From the NCBI RefSeq assembly GCF_900105125.1, contig NZ_LT629750.1, positions 4,092,001 through 4,156,000 on the forward strand: 64,000 nucleotides of DNA, given 5' to 3'. This document shows positions 45,187-53,505 of this stretch, one piece after another. Positions within the stretch are counted from its first letter, which is position 1; each line of letters opens with the position of its first letter. Source of the stretch: Bradyrhizobium canariense (GTDB taxonomy: Bacteria; Pseudomonadota; Alphaproteobacteria; Rhizobiales; Xanthobacteraceae). Below the pieces are notes generated by a model. The model saw only the letters and a list, made by a program, of their open reading frames with translations, ran no database searches and was not told the DNA's origin. The position numbers and the translations under genes are program-made.

Positions 45187-45261
45187 GGGCGCATAGCTCA
45201 GCGGGAGAGCGTTCCCTTCACACGGGAGAGGTCCAAGGTTCGATCCCTTGTGCGCCCACCA
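45187..45261 (+). tRNA. tRNA-Val (anticodon CAC)
   Basis: A 75-base cloverleaf: acceptor GGGCGCA/TGCGCCC, D arm GCTC...GAGC, anticodon stem TTCCC/GGGAG with loop TTCACAC (anticodon CAC), T arm CAAGG-TTCGATC-CCTTG, discriminator A and encoded CCA. It borders the catabolic cassette to its right. Confidence 0.96.
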
Positions 45262-45307
45262 TTACCTGTTTTTATTCAATAATTTGACTGTATGATTTTC
45301 CCCGTCG

Positions 45308-45326
45308 TGTGCCCCCTGGGGGCACA
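45308..45326. other. perfect 19-bp palindrome downstream of tRNA-Val
   Basis: TGTGCCCCCTGGGGGCACA has nine-base arms around a single T. It lies 47 bp past the tRNA. It could be the tRNA terminator stem (no T-run follows) or a recombination or protein-binding site at the edge of the catabolic cassette. Confidence 0.5.
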
Positions 45327-45422
45327 ATCTGACTCAAGAAACGGATATCAGACCCTTCCCTCTGTATCTGTTGTGAACTCAAAGGCCGATGCTTTTCCGA
45401 AGGACTTTTAGAAATCGGACGC

Positions 45423-46172
45423 TCACCGCTTTCGGACAACTGCCGCATTTGCCCTATAGCAAGCGATACGCTCGCGAATTCCAGGTCGGGCCGCGGAACG
45501 AACCAGATTGACGAGATCGGTGTCTGCATGCTCGCGCATTTGGCGTACATTTCGGAGAAGACTAGTTATTGCAGCGTAATCGAGGTCATCAAGGCCGCTG
45601 ACGATCTCTTCAACTTTCGCATCAAGCTCGGCGGTTGCTGCTACATGCGAGAGAAGTCCGGATTCGAGGGCCTCCGGCGCGCTGAGCGTGGCGTTGGCGA
45701 GCAGAATACTTCGCGCCCTGTGTTCCCCGAGCAGGCAGCCGAGGCGCCTCGTGCCTAAAGCTATCCCAAAGCGATAGCCCGGAAAACGAAATCGGCAAGT
45801 AGGTGTTCCCAGTCGGTAGGTGCAAGACGCGATCAAATCGGCGCCCGCGCCAAAAGCTGCGCCATGCGTACGCACGATGGAAACAAACGGTCCATCCCAC
45901 AAGGCTTGTAGAATCTGTTCGATTCGCACGAAGCGGAGAAGAAGATCGCCCTCCGACATCGCCTCGATACCCGAAAAATCAAAACCACCGCAGAAATTAT
46001 TTCCGCGCGCCTCGATGAGCACAACGCGGATCTGGCTCGAAGCAGCTTCTTGCAGTGCCACGAGAAGCCCATCACCCATTGCGCCGTCGATGGCATTCGC
46101 TCGGTCCGGGCGATTGAGCGTCAGCTTGCGCACGCCAGAGGCGGGATCGGATATCAGGAGCGGTGCCGTCAT
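45423..46172 (-). CDS. enoyl-CoA hydratase/isomerase family protein
   Basis: A 249-residue crotonase-fold protein. It has the N-terminal VRKLTLNRPDRANAIDGAMGDGL, the oxyanion-hole segments RGNNFCGGFDFSGI and THGAAFGAGADLIASCTYRL, and a C-terminal helical lid. The usual catalytic Glu of hydratases is not obvious in the GAAFGAGADL region, so isomerase or another crotonase chemistry is possible. It is the last gene of the catabolic operon, 3 bp after the CoA-transferase stop. Confidence 0.85.
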   Translation of the reverse strand: MTAPLLISDPASGVRKLTLNRPDRANAIDGAMGDGLLVALQEAASSQIRVVLIEARGNNFCGGFDFSGIEAMSEGDLLLRFVRIEQILQALWDGPFVSIVRTHGAAFGAGADLIASCTYRLGTPTCRFRFPGYRFGIALGTRRLGCLLGEHRARSILLANATLSAPEALESGLLSHVAATAELDAKVEEIVSGLDDLDYAAITSLLRNVRQMREHADTDLVNLVRSAARPGIRERIACYRANAAVVRKR

Positions 46173-46175
46173 GGG

Positions 46176-47345
46176 TTAAGGTTTTTCGAGCCATTGGTGC
46201 AGGACTTCTTCGGTATGCTCCCCCAGAGCCGGCGGCGAGCGCCCGATCTTGAAGGAGAAGTCGCTGATAGCGATTGGGAAGCCGACCGTCTTGGTTTCCG
46301 CACCGTTCGGCAGCTTCATGTCGTGAAGGAGGCCCATTGAGCTCACATGCGGATCAGCAAGAATGTCGTCAAAACCATTGACGGGTGCGCAAGGAATGCC
46401 CTGTCGATCAAGATCCTTCAACCAATCCGCTCTTGAACCACCTATAAAGACTGGCCTCAAGATGCCCGCCAAGGCCTTCTGATTTCGGGCGCGCAGCTCC
46501 TGTGTCCGAAATCTTGGGTCGTCAAAAAGATGTATGAGGCCGAGGACCTCGCAGAACTTGCGCCAAAGCTCCTGATTGCCGGCGGCGACGACGAACGGTC
46601 CGTCGGCAGCGTCGAAACCCTGATAGGGGGCGTTTCGTGGATGCGCCGATCCAAGCCGTTTCGGCGTGATTCTTGTTCCGAAATATTCGCTTGTCTGAAG
46701 CGCGGATATTCCAAGCAAGCTGCCAAGCATAGAACAGTCGATGAAAGCACCACGACCTGACTGATCTACCCGCCGCACGGCAGCCAAGATGCTGTAGGCG
46801 GCGTAGAGCCCCGCCGTGAAATCACCGACTGGAACGCCACACTTTACTGGCTCGCCATCGGAATCTCCCGTCACGCTCATCATCCCGCTCATCGCCTGAA
46901 CAGTGACGTCGAACGCTCCCTTCTGGGCATAGGGCCCTACCTGCCCATATCCGGATACGGAGCAATAGACGAGGCGCGGATTCGTTTGCGAAAGCGCCTT
47001 GTAGCCGAGACCGAGTCTTTCGAGGACTCCGGCGCGAAAATTTTCGACAATCACATCCGCTTGCATGCATAGTTCGCGAAGACGCGCGACATCCGAAGCA
47101 TTTTTCAGATTGACCGCAACACTGCGCTTGTTGCGATTGAGCGAGGCGAAGTTACCGCTGAAACGCCCCTCGCCTTCCGTGCCTGCCATCAGCGGCGGCC
47201 AATCCCGCATCCCGTCTCCCCCATCGGGTCGTTCTATCTTGACGACATCCGCACCAAGGTCCGCCAACAGCATGCCGACGAACGGTCCTGCTGCGATCTG
47301 GCCAAACTCCAGAACACGCAGTTTGGAAAGGGGTGCATCTGTCAC
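46176..47345 (-). CDS. CaiB/BaiF family CoA transferase
   Basis: A 389-residue type III CoA transferase. Hallmarks are LRVLEFGQIAAGPFVGMLLADLGADVVKIERPDGGDGMRDWPP, NRNKRSVAVNLK, ADVIVENFRAGVLERLGLGY and SVSGYGQVGPYAQKGAFDVTVQAMSG, with Asp in GAFD as the likely catalytic acid. The GTG start at 47345 overlaps the stop of the monooxygenase gene (GTGA). It would activate an organic acid as its CoA thioester before the enoyl-CoA hydratase step. Confidence 0.92.
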   Translation of the reverse strand: MTDAPLSKLRVLEFGQIAAGPFVGMLLADLGADVVKIERPDGGDGMRDWPPLMAGTEGEGRFSGNFASLNRNKRSVAVNLKNASDVARLRELCMQADVIVENFRAGVLERLGLGYKALSQTNPRLVYCSVSGYGQVGPYAQKGAFDVTVQAMSGMMSVTGDSDGEPVKCGVPVGDFTAGLYAAYSILAAVRRVDQSGRGAFIDCSMLGSLLGISALQTSEYFGTRITPKRLGSAHPRNAPYQGFDAADGPFVVAAGNQELWRKFCEVLGLIHLFDDPRFRTQELRARNQKALAGILRPVFIGGSRADWLKDLDRQGIPCAPVNGFDDILADPHVSSMGLLHDMKLPNGAETKTVGFPIAISDFSFKIGRSPPALGEHTEEVLHQWLEKP

Positions 47346-48511
47346 GATCGCAGTCCCGCCTGCTTCATCAATGGAAACACCTCTTTCCCGAAGAATTCCA
47401 GATCCGGAAGATAGTCGAAGAAATTGACCTGAACGCCATCGCAGCCGGCGGCCTGCAGCTTGATGAACCAATCCACAATTTGCTCCGGAGTCCCGACCAG
47501 GTGCACGTTGCCGCCGATGACCCACTGTGCGCGGCTGTGACCGCGCCACGAGGCGGTATCTCCGCTGACGAAAGTCTTCACGAAGTTGTCGGCTGCGACC
47601 GTATCCTCATTTTCAAGAATTTCCTGGTATGCAGCCTTCGCTTCCTTCTCCGTTGGACGACAGATCACATGCGGATTGATGATCGTCTTCACTTTGCGGC
47701 CGTAACCGTTGGCTAAACTCTTGATCTTCGCATTGTGACTCGGTAACGACTCACACGCCTTAAAGGGATCGGCTCCTGACGGGCTCGTGATAAAAATAAT
47801 ATCCGAATGTTTGGCCGCATAATCGAGGCCCGCTCCTGACGATGCAGCATTGACAAGAAACGGCCGCCGTGGACCCGGTTTCGGCGCCAGGAATGCGCGC
47901 TCCGTTTTCCAATAACGTCCATCAAAGGTGAGATCTTCATCGTCCGCCCACAAACGTTTCATGATTGTCGTGAATTCGTCGGCCATTTCATATCGAAGAT
48001 CGTGCTCGATGGGGGCAAGTCCGAACATCCGGTATTCACTCGGCTTGTAGCCAGTCACTACATTAACGCCCCAGCGGCCTCCGCTAATGTGATCGATAGC
48101 TGCACCAAACTTGGCGAGATGAAGTGGATGCCACGCGTAGAGGATGTGGACGGTGTTGATCAGGACTATAGACTTTGTAATCGCAGCGAGTGCGGTATTG
48201 GCGATGATCGGATCGATTTCGTGCTCCCGAAATCGCATTTCGCCGCCATAGCCGCCCTTGCTGAGCCACTGCGCGAGTCCAAAGGCCAGATCGAACCCGA
48301 GTTCCTCCGCACGTATCGTGCAACGGGCAATATAATCGAAAGTCCAGGAAGTTGACCGCGGGGCACGCGATGGGCTCCATGCCCCTTCTTGCATGGGCAG
48401 GAACAGGCCCACCAACAGTTTGTGCTGCGGCAGACGCTCCAACGGGGAGATCTCGCTCTCATCGCGAGACGGCATCGGTGTCTTTGTCAACATTGTCATG
48501 GCATCTGACAT
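47342..48511 (-). CDS. LLM-class flavin-dependent monooxygenase
   Basis: A 389-residue luciferase-like monooxygenase. It has KLLVGLFLPMQEGAWSPS, RCTIRAEELGFDLAFGLAQWLSKGGYGG, ISGGRWGVNVVTGYKPSEYRMFG and the C-terminal VHLVGTPEQIVDWFIKLQAAGCDGVQVNFFDYLPDLEFF. It is closest in feel to the RutA/SfnG branch that cleaves C-N or C-S bonds with FMNH2, but the substrate is unknown. The start is the ATG at 48511, with AAAGGAAC upstream. FMNH2 would come from the flavin reductase encoded in the same operon. Confidence 0.9.
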   Translation of the reverse strand: MSDAMTMLTKTPMPSRDESEISPLERLPQHKLLVGLFLPMQEGAWSPSRAPRSTSWTFDYIARCTIRAEELGFDLAFGLAQWLSKGGYGGEMRFREHEIDPIIANTALAAITKSIVLINTVHILYAWHPLHLAKFGAAIDHISGGRWGVNVVTGYKPSEYRMFGLAPIEHDLRYEMADEFTTIMKRLWADDEDLTFDGRYWKTERAFLAPKPGPRRPFLVNAASSGAGLDYAAKHSDIIFITSPSGADPFKACESLPSHNAKIKSLANGYGRKVKTIINPHVICRPTEKEAKAAYQEILENEDTVAADNFVKTFVSGDTASWRGHSRAQWVIGGNVHLVGTPEQIVDWFIKLQAAGCDGVQVNFFDYLPDLEFFGKEVFPLMKQAGLRS

Positions 48512-48528
48512 GAATAGTTCCTTTCGTT

Positions 48529-49938
48529 TCAAAGCGTAGAGAGATTGGTTACGGCCACATCAGATGTTGCTGAATTATCGCGAACCGGCCTAACGCTCAT
48601 GGATTTCGTTTCAACCAATTCAGTTCCGTAATCCTCCTTGGAGCGGTCGCGCAGGAACGCAGCGGAAACCAGGCTGATAGCCGCTATCACAGCGATATAC
48701 GCGCTGATCGCAAACGATGACCCGTAGGTATGAAGTAACCACGTCGCGATCAGCGGCGCCGGGCCCCCTGAAGTGATGGAAGCGAGCTGATATCCCATCG
48801 AAGAACCGCTGTAGCGAACGCTTGGTGGGAAACTCTCCGAGATAAAGGCAGCCTGCGGCCCGTACTGCATGTCGTGAACAGCGAGGGAAAGCATAACGGC
48901 AAGAACGATCAGGGCCGGCACCTGGCTGTCGATCATCAAGTAATACGGAAATGCAAAAAGAAGCATGGTGGCCGCGCCAATAAGGTACATCCGTTTTCTT
49001 CCGATGCGATCGGACAGATAGCCGAACAGCGGAGTGGTCACCAACGAAAGGGACGAGGCGGCGAGGACAGCATTGAACAGGAACGAGCGATCAAGCTTGA
49101 GCGTGCTTGTACCGTAAGACAGCAGATAGGTGGTGAAGAGGACGAAAGGGGCTTGCTGCCCAGTCCTGATGAGACAAGTGAGCAGAATCTGGCGCCAGTA
49201 ATCCCGGAAGGCCACCAATACCGGCGCCTGAACGATCTGTTTCTTCTCGCGTATCTTCTCGAAGACGGGCGTCTCCAGCACACCGAGGCGGATATAAAGC
49301 CCGACACCGACCAGCACAATGCTGAGCAGAAACGGCAGACGCCAGCCGACGGTTTCGAACCATTCTGCCGAACCCGCGTGGCTGACCACAGTCAACACCG
49401 ACACGGCAAGCAGCAGTCCGAGGGGGGAGCCGAACTGCGGCCAGCTTCCGGCGAGCCCGCGGAGCTTGTTGAACTGCGACCACTCCGTCGCAACCGCTAT
49501 CGCGCCACCCCATTCGCCGCCAACACCGATACCCTGAAGCATCCTCAAGACCGTCAAAGCGACTGCTCCCCAAACGCCAATGGTTTCGTAGGTCGGCACC
49601 AGGCCTATGACGACGGTACTGATCCCCATCAGCAGCAGCGTCGCAACCAGCGTTCCCTTGCGTCCAATCCGGTCGCCGAAATGACCAAACAAAGCGGCTC
49701 CGAAAGGACGTGCTACGTACCCGAGGAATAAGGTGGAAAAAGCGAGCAGCGTCCCGGTGAACGCGTCATGCGAAGGAAAGTAAAGTTTGCCGAACACGAT
49801 CGCCGCAACGAGGCCATAGATATAGAAATCATACCACTCGATCATCGTGCCGATCGTCGAGGCAATAACCGCCTTTCTGGCTTGTTTCGCGTAAATTTCA
49901 TCAGACATTCCCCGCGTCGCATCGCTATAAAACGTCAT
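48529..49938 (-). CDS. MFS transporter, MHS (metabolite:H+ symporter) family
   Basis: A 469-residue, 12-helix permease. Family markers are ASTIGTMIEWYDFYIYGLVAAIVFGKLYFP at helix 1, FGHFGDRIGRKGTL in the helix 2-3 loop, LRMLQGIGVGGEWGGAIAV, and FGYLSDRIGRKRMYLIG in the second half. MHS carriers import organic acids or compatible solutes. The start is the ATG at 49938 with AGGAGGGG upstream. It likely imports the substrate of the monooxygenase encoded 17 bp downstream. Confidence 0.9.
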   Translation of the reverse strand: MTFYSDATRGMSDEIYAKQARKAVIASTIGTMIEWYDFYIYGLVAAIVFGKLYFPSHDAFTGTLLAFSTLFLGYVARPFGAALFGHFGDRIGRKGTLVATLLLMGISTVVIGLVPTYETIGVWGAVALTVLRMLQGIGVGGEWGGAIAVATEWSQFNKLRGLAGSWPQFGSPLGLLLAVSVLTVVSHAGSAEWFETVGWRLPFLLSIVLVGVGLYIRLGVLETPVFEKIREKKQIVQAPVLVAFRDYWRQILLTCLIRTGQQAPFVLFTTYLLSYGTSTLKLDRSFLFNAVLAASSLSLVTTPLFGYLSDRIGRKRMYLIGAATMLLFAFPYYLMIDSQVPALIVLAVMLSLAVHDMQYGPQAAFISESFPPSVRYSGSSMGYQLASITSGGPAPLIATWLLHTYGSSFAISAYIAVIAAISLVSAAFLRDRSKEDYGTELVETKSMSVRPVRDNSATSDVAVTNLSTL

Positions 49939-50059
49939 GTCCCCTCCTAGGAGTTGTGCTTTTTTGATTGATTGAGTACTTATCTTCGATAGAAATTTGG
50001 AACGGGCTCCAGTGCTTTGTAGAAAGTCTTTTTTTGACTTTGGCAGTGCGGAATGCCGC

Positions 50060-50566
50060 CTAAGCAAATGCGTCCTGCGCCTGCTCTAGCCTGCGGTACT
50101 GTCCGCCGTGGTAAAGAAGCGGCTCTCCGTCAGAGAGGTCGCTGGCCACGACTTCACCTACGAAAATTGTGTGAGTGCCGAGCTCCACTTCCTTGATCAC
50201 AACGCATTCAACATGGGCATCGGAGCCCGCGATGATCGGACAACCGGTTTTCCCGACTGAAAAATCGATTGTCGAGAATGGATCGGCAACTCGTGAAGCA
50301 AAATGCAGCGCTATATCCTGCTGCGCGAGCGACAGCACGTTGACGGCGAAGGCGCCCGAGTTCCTGATGATTGGATGCGAACGATTGGTCTTGTTGACGA
50401 TTACGAGAACGCTGGGCGGCTCCGCTGTCACGCTGCATACCGCAGTAGCGGTCATTCCATTCAGAAGCCCTCCATCCGCTGACGTTATGACATTGACGTT
50501 CGCGGCGAAGCGGCGCATGACGGCCTTAAACTGATCGCACGGTATGTTTTTGAAACATTTTTTCAT
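50060..50566 (-). CDS. flavin reductase (HpaC-like), partner of the monooxygenase
   Basis: A 168-residue FMN-binding split-barrel protein. It has FKAVMRRFAANVNVITSADGGLLNGMTATAVCSVTAEPPSVLVIVNKTNRSHPII, then GAFAVNVLSLAQQDIALHFASRVADPFSTIDF and the C-terminal LLYHGGQYRRL. It should supply reduced flavin to the LLM monooxygenase. The start is the ATG at 50566 after CGAGGAGG. First gene of the operon flavin reductase - MHS carrier - monooxygenase - CoA transferase - enoyl-CoA hydratase, divergent from a LysR gene. Confidence 0.92.
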   Translation of the reverse strand: MKKCFKNIPCDQFKAVMRRFAANVNVITSADGGLLNGMTATAVCSVTAEPPSVLVIVNKTNRSHPIIRNSGAFAVNVLSLAQQDIALHFASRVADPFSTIDFSVGKTGCPIIAGSDAHVECVVIKEVELGTHTIFVGEVVASDLSDGEPLLYHGGQYRRLEQAQDAFA

Positions 50567-50686
50567 CGTCCGTCCTCCTCGTGCACGAGAGCGCACGTGT
50601 TCTTCCCAAACGCTTCCTGCTTCGATGAGCCGGCCACGCTGTATTTTTTAACGTCACCGTTGTCCAGAAACGTAACATTCGTAAGT

Positions 50687-50735
50687 TTCGAAAAAAGCGA
50701 TTTATTTCGAGCGGATATGTTCGAAAAAAGCGAAC
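50687..50735. promoter_or_regulatory. candidate LysR operator, spaced direct/inverted repeats
   Basis: TTCGAAAAAAGCGA occurs twice, at 50687-50700 and 50720-50733, exactly 33 bp (about three helical turns) apart. The second copy is also a perfect inverted repeat, GTTCG-AAAAAAG-CGAAC (50719-50735). It lies in the 359-bp gap between the flavin-reductase operon and the divergent LysR gene, as expected for a LysR-type regulatory site. Confidence 0.65.
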
Positions 50736-50925
50736 GAAAAAAAGCCTGAGACTTCACGAAAATGATCCGCCGATCTTCGCGCCGCCGCAACGCACGTGAA
50801 TTTTCCCGGCACCCAAATTTCTCTTATGAGCCCGGGTTGCGCGGGAATCATCGATTAAAAGCCTTGGACGACAGGGCTCCATCGCGTTATCGGGTGGAGA
50901 TGGCGATTTTATAAGGAGCGCCACA

Positions 50926-51840
50926 GTGAACATCAGGCAGCTTGAGACGTTCCTGATTATTGTGCGGTGCGGGAGCTTTGCGGGCGCTGCTGATCGTCTG
51001 AATACGACAGCATCGACTATTTCGGCACGCATACAGGAGCTTGAGGAGAGTCTTGGCGTTACGCTTTTCGATAGGTCTCAACGCAAGGTACGCTTGACGC
51101 CGAAGGGACGCGAACTTTGCCGTTATGCCGAAAGGGCGACCTCGGCCTTTTCGGACATCCGGATGTTTGTTGGCAACGGTGAGGCACTCTCCGGTCTTTT
51201 AAGGTTGGGGGTCGCGGAGATGGTCGCCGTAACCTGGCTGCCGAAACTGGTCGACATGATCCATGGCAAACTTCCGCTTCTTGCGCTTGAACTGAACGTC
51301 TCACTCACAGCCAAGCTTTTACAGCGTCTTGGAAATGACGAGCTTGATCTCGTACTCGCGCCAGGACTGAAATTTGATGCTGATCTCACAGCCCGATCAA
51401 TCGGTCGGGTTTATTTCGCGTGGATGGCGGGCCGCAAGCAACAACTCCCGGAGCACACCATAGAACCAGGCGACCTTCGGCACATACGAATACTTTCCCT
51501 GGGAAAGGACAGCTTTCATCATCACACCGTCCAACGTTGGCTGAGCTCGCGGGATGACGGCCTGCCTAACGTCGATCTTTGCGACAGCATGGACGTGATA
51601 GCATCACTTACCAAGGAAGGTCTGGGCATGAGCCTTCTTCCGGTCGATCGTTATAAGACGGAAATCGAAGCGGGCGATCTGCGCATCATGAAGACGCGAC
51701 CAGCGGGACCTATGGTCGAATTTTTCGCGATCTACAAGTCCAGCCGCTCAACGGCGATCCCGTCGATGATTGCCGATCTCGCAGAGGAAGCAAGCTCCTT
51801 CGAGATGGTGGCCGCCGATGGCGATACAGGAACGGGCTAG
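50926..51840 (+). CDS. LysR-family transcriptional regulator
   Basis: A 304-residue LysR regulator. The N-terminal winged helix-turn-helix is MNIRQLETFLIIVRCGSFAGAADRLNTTASTISARIQELEESLGVTLFDR. A periplasmic-binding-protein-like effector domain follows (LRLGVAEMVAVTWLPKLVDMI, ELDLVLAPG). The start is a GTG at 50926 with AAGGAG upstream. It is divergent from the monooxygenase operon and is the obvious candidate to activate it when an inducer binds. Confidence 0.93.
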   Translation: MNIRQLETFLIIVRCGSFAGAADRLNTTASTISARIQELEESLGVTLFDRSQRKVRLTPKGRELCRYAERATSAFSDIRMFVGNGEALSGLLRLGVAEMVAVTWLPKLVDMIHGKLPLLALELNVSLTAKLLQRLGNDELDLVLAPGLKFDADLTARSIGRVYFAWMAGRKQQLPEHTIEPGDLRHIRILSLGKDSFHHHTVQRWLSSRDDGLPNVDLCDSMDVIASLTKEGLGMSLLPVDRYKTEIEAGDLRIMKTRPAGPMVEFFAIYKSSRSTAIPSMIADLAEEASSFEMVAADGDTGTG

Positions 51841-51924
51841 ATCTTGCCTGTCGCGAGCCTGATCCGCTCCGTATCCCGACAAGAATGAGCTTGTCCGCCA
51901 TCCGGCCGCCAGGGTGCGGCTTTC

Positions 51925-52135
51925 CAGCCGCCCTCTCCAATTGCAGCGTCGACGGCTTGGTGTTTTGCGCGGTTTTCAGGGAGTTATAGACATCGGCGAT
52001 GTTCTGAAAGTCCGATGCCCGCGTGAAATAGCGGAAACGGTTTTCGATTTCCCAGCTGATCGTGGGTGTCGCCGCCATGGTTGCTGCACTGATGCCATTG
52101 GCCAGCACGATCGTTGCGATGGAAAAGATGCGCAT
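51925..52135 (-). pseudogene. 5' fragment of a secreted protein gene cut by the cassette boundary
   Basis: The ATG at 52135 has a good ribosome-binding site (GGGGAGG) and opens a signal peptide, MRIFSIATIVLANGISAATMAA. It continues SWEIENRFRYFTRASDFQNI and VYNSLKTAQNTKPSTLQLERA. I recognise this as the N-terminus of a long Rhizobiales secreted protein. At about residue 70 the sequence loses that character and runs antisense into the LysR gene. The rest of the gene is absent. Confidence 0.65.
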
Positions 52136-52493
52136 CTGTCGCCTCCCCTCATCGGGAGATTGTTTCGCAACGTTGGGTAGCGCGCAACGGAATAGTCAAA
52201 CCGCCTGGACGCCAATTCGTCGCGGCCCGTCCTTAAACGTCACGACGACGGAGCTGCCCAAACATCCACCAGACTTGCTAACCCCGTTGCGGCTTGCGCA
52301 GAACACCCATGTTCCCCTTGAAGATTGCGAGCAAGGTTAAACCGTAGGATGTTGGAGCTTGGGAAGTAGAGGTGACGCATCGTCAACGACGCAGGCGCTT
52401 TTGCGTCAGTATTTGTCAGGCGAATCCAAAGCTGTTGCCAGCGAGGGCAGGAAAGCGATGGAACATCGGAAATTCGTAGCTGTCTACGCCTGG
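52136..52493. other. gene-free stretch
   Basis: I see no gene, repeat or clear terminator. It includes the promoter of the truncated secreted-protein gene and the 3' flank of the PilZ gene. Confidence 0.4.
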
Positions 52494-52802
52494 TTATTGC
52501 GAGACGGTCCCCTTCTTTGATTTAGCCTGAGTCTCGAGGAAGCGGACGCCTATCTGTTCGCCATTGATCCAGTCCAGTTCGCAGCGACGAAAAGCGCGGC
52601 CAGTCGTTGAGAGAATCAAGAAAAACTCCTTCAGGCTCAGCCCCTCCACTGGCTCGGTGACGGATAGTTTTGCTTCGCTCGCGGCAACATCCAACATCAC
52701 ACACGCCCTGCGCCAGGTCCCATCGATAGCCACCATGTGAACGTCGATACCACGGGAAAATTCGACCCGGCCGCTCTTCCGCTTCTCTGTATTTAACGAC
52801 AT
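52494..52802 (-). CDS. PilZ domain protein
   Basis: A 102-residue single PilZ domain. The N-terminal KRKSGRVEFSRGIDVHM fits the RxxxR c-di-GMP-binding motif only approximately (KRKSGR), and the second motif, normally D/NxSxxG, is degenerate (LDVAASEAKL). C-di-GMP binding is therefore doubtful. The C-terminal RRCELDWINGEQIGVRFLE strand pair is typical. It is divergent from a winged-helix gene. Confidence 0.8.
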   Translation of the reverse strand: MSLNTEKRKSGRVEFSRGIDVHMVAIDGTWRRACVMLDVAASEAKLSVTEPVEGLSLKEFFLILSTTGRAFRRCELDWINGEQIGVRFLETQAKSKKGTVSQ

Positions 52803-52868
52803 CGCCTCACGCTTCTGAAAAGAGCTCGTCTGCTATCTCTTAATCGGCGGTTCTTTACTGGCTTTCCC

Positions 52869-52885
52869 CTACCCATTTTGGGTAG
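52869..52885. promoter_or_regulatory. palindromic motif copy 2 (CTACCCA-TTT-TGGGTAG)
   Basis: A perfect inverted repeat with 7-bp arms. The 17 bases ACCCATTTTGGGTAGCC beginning at 52871 also occur at 27444-27460. It lies between the divergent PilZ and winged-helix genes, about 67 bp from the PilZ start and 84-100 bp from the winged-helix start, so it could be the latter protein's own operator. Confidence 0.55.
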
Positions 52886-52968
52886 CCGCGAGGAAATGAA
52901 GGCGGCGCGCTGGCATCAACAAATATTGAGTTAACTTCGCTTTCGCCGTGCGCGAAACAACAAGCGCA

Positions 52969-53448
52969 ATGCCAGAGATAGACGACGCGCAATCCTCGGA
53001 TTTGATTCGAACGATCTCCAGACACACGCTGTCCTACGTTCTTTATTCAATCAGCGAATTATTTCGTCACTATGATTTCGACCCCATAGATTTGCTGATC
53101 ATCCATGCAATCCTGAATGCGAACATGCTGAACATTGGGAAAAACCCAGAACTCGATAAGCGGTTCGGCAGCATGGATCGGCTTGAGAGCGGCGACGTCA
53201 AACAGGGCGTTTCCCGCGCGGCCCTCGCGAGATTCCTGAGCATTCCGATCGAGACGATCAGACGCCGGGTCGATCGGCTGAAGAAGCAGGCCATTCTGTC
53301 GGAAGCCAAGGACGGGCTCATCGTCACCGAACAGAACGGCTTCAACTTTGGCGACAATCAAGAACTGCAAAAGACCAACGTGGTGTTGGTGCAAAAACTA
53401 CTTCGCGATCTGAAGCGCGCAGGGATTGAGGGCCCCGATGATCTCTGA
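52969..53448 (+). CDS. winged-helix DNA-binding-like protein
   Basis: About 159 residues, soluble. The centre (GVSRAALARFLSIPIETIRRRVDRLKKQAILSEAKDGLIVTEQ) reads as a MarR/GntR-like winged helix: two helices, a recognition helix with ETIRRRVDRL, and a wing with EAKDGLIVT. The N-terminal half is helical (LIRTISRHTLSYVLYSISELFRHYDFDPIDLLIIHAILNANML) and may be the dimer interface. A GTG at 52948 or the ATG at 52969 could start it; neither has a clear ribosome-binding site. Target unknown; the palindrome upstream is an attractive site. Confidence 0.7.
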   Translation: MPEIDDAQSSDLIRTISRHTLSYVLYSISELFRHYDFDPIDLLIIHAILNANMLNIGKNPELDKRFGSMDRLESGDVKQGVSRAALARFLSIPIETIRRRVDRLKKQAILSEAKDGLIVTEQNGFNFGDNQELQKTNVVLVQKLLRDLKRAGIEGPDDL

Positions 53449-53505
53449 GCCCTCGGGCGCGCATGTGCGATCGACGACAACAATAACAAAAGCCGATGAA
53501 AGACT

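Noticed and set aside
45187..52135. Classical integrase-borne genomic island at tRNA-Val
   Set aside because: No integrase gene and no repeated tRNA 3' end found at the far boundary; kept only as a boundary observation.
52494..52802. Confident c-di-GMP receptor assignment for the PilZ protein
   Set aside because: Both binding motifs are degenerate, so ligand binding cannot be claimed.
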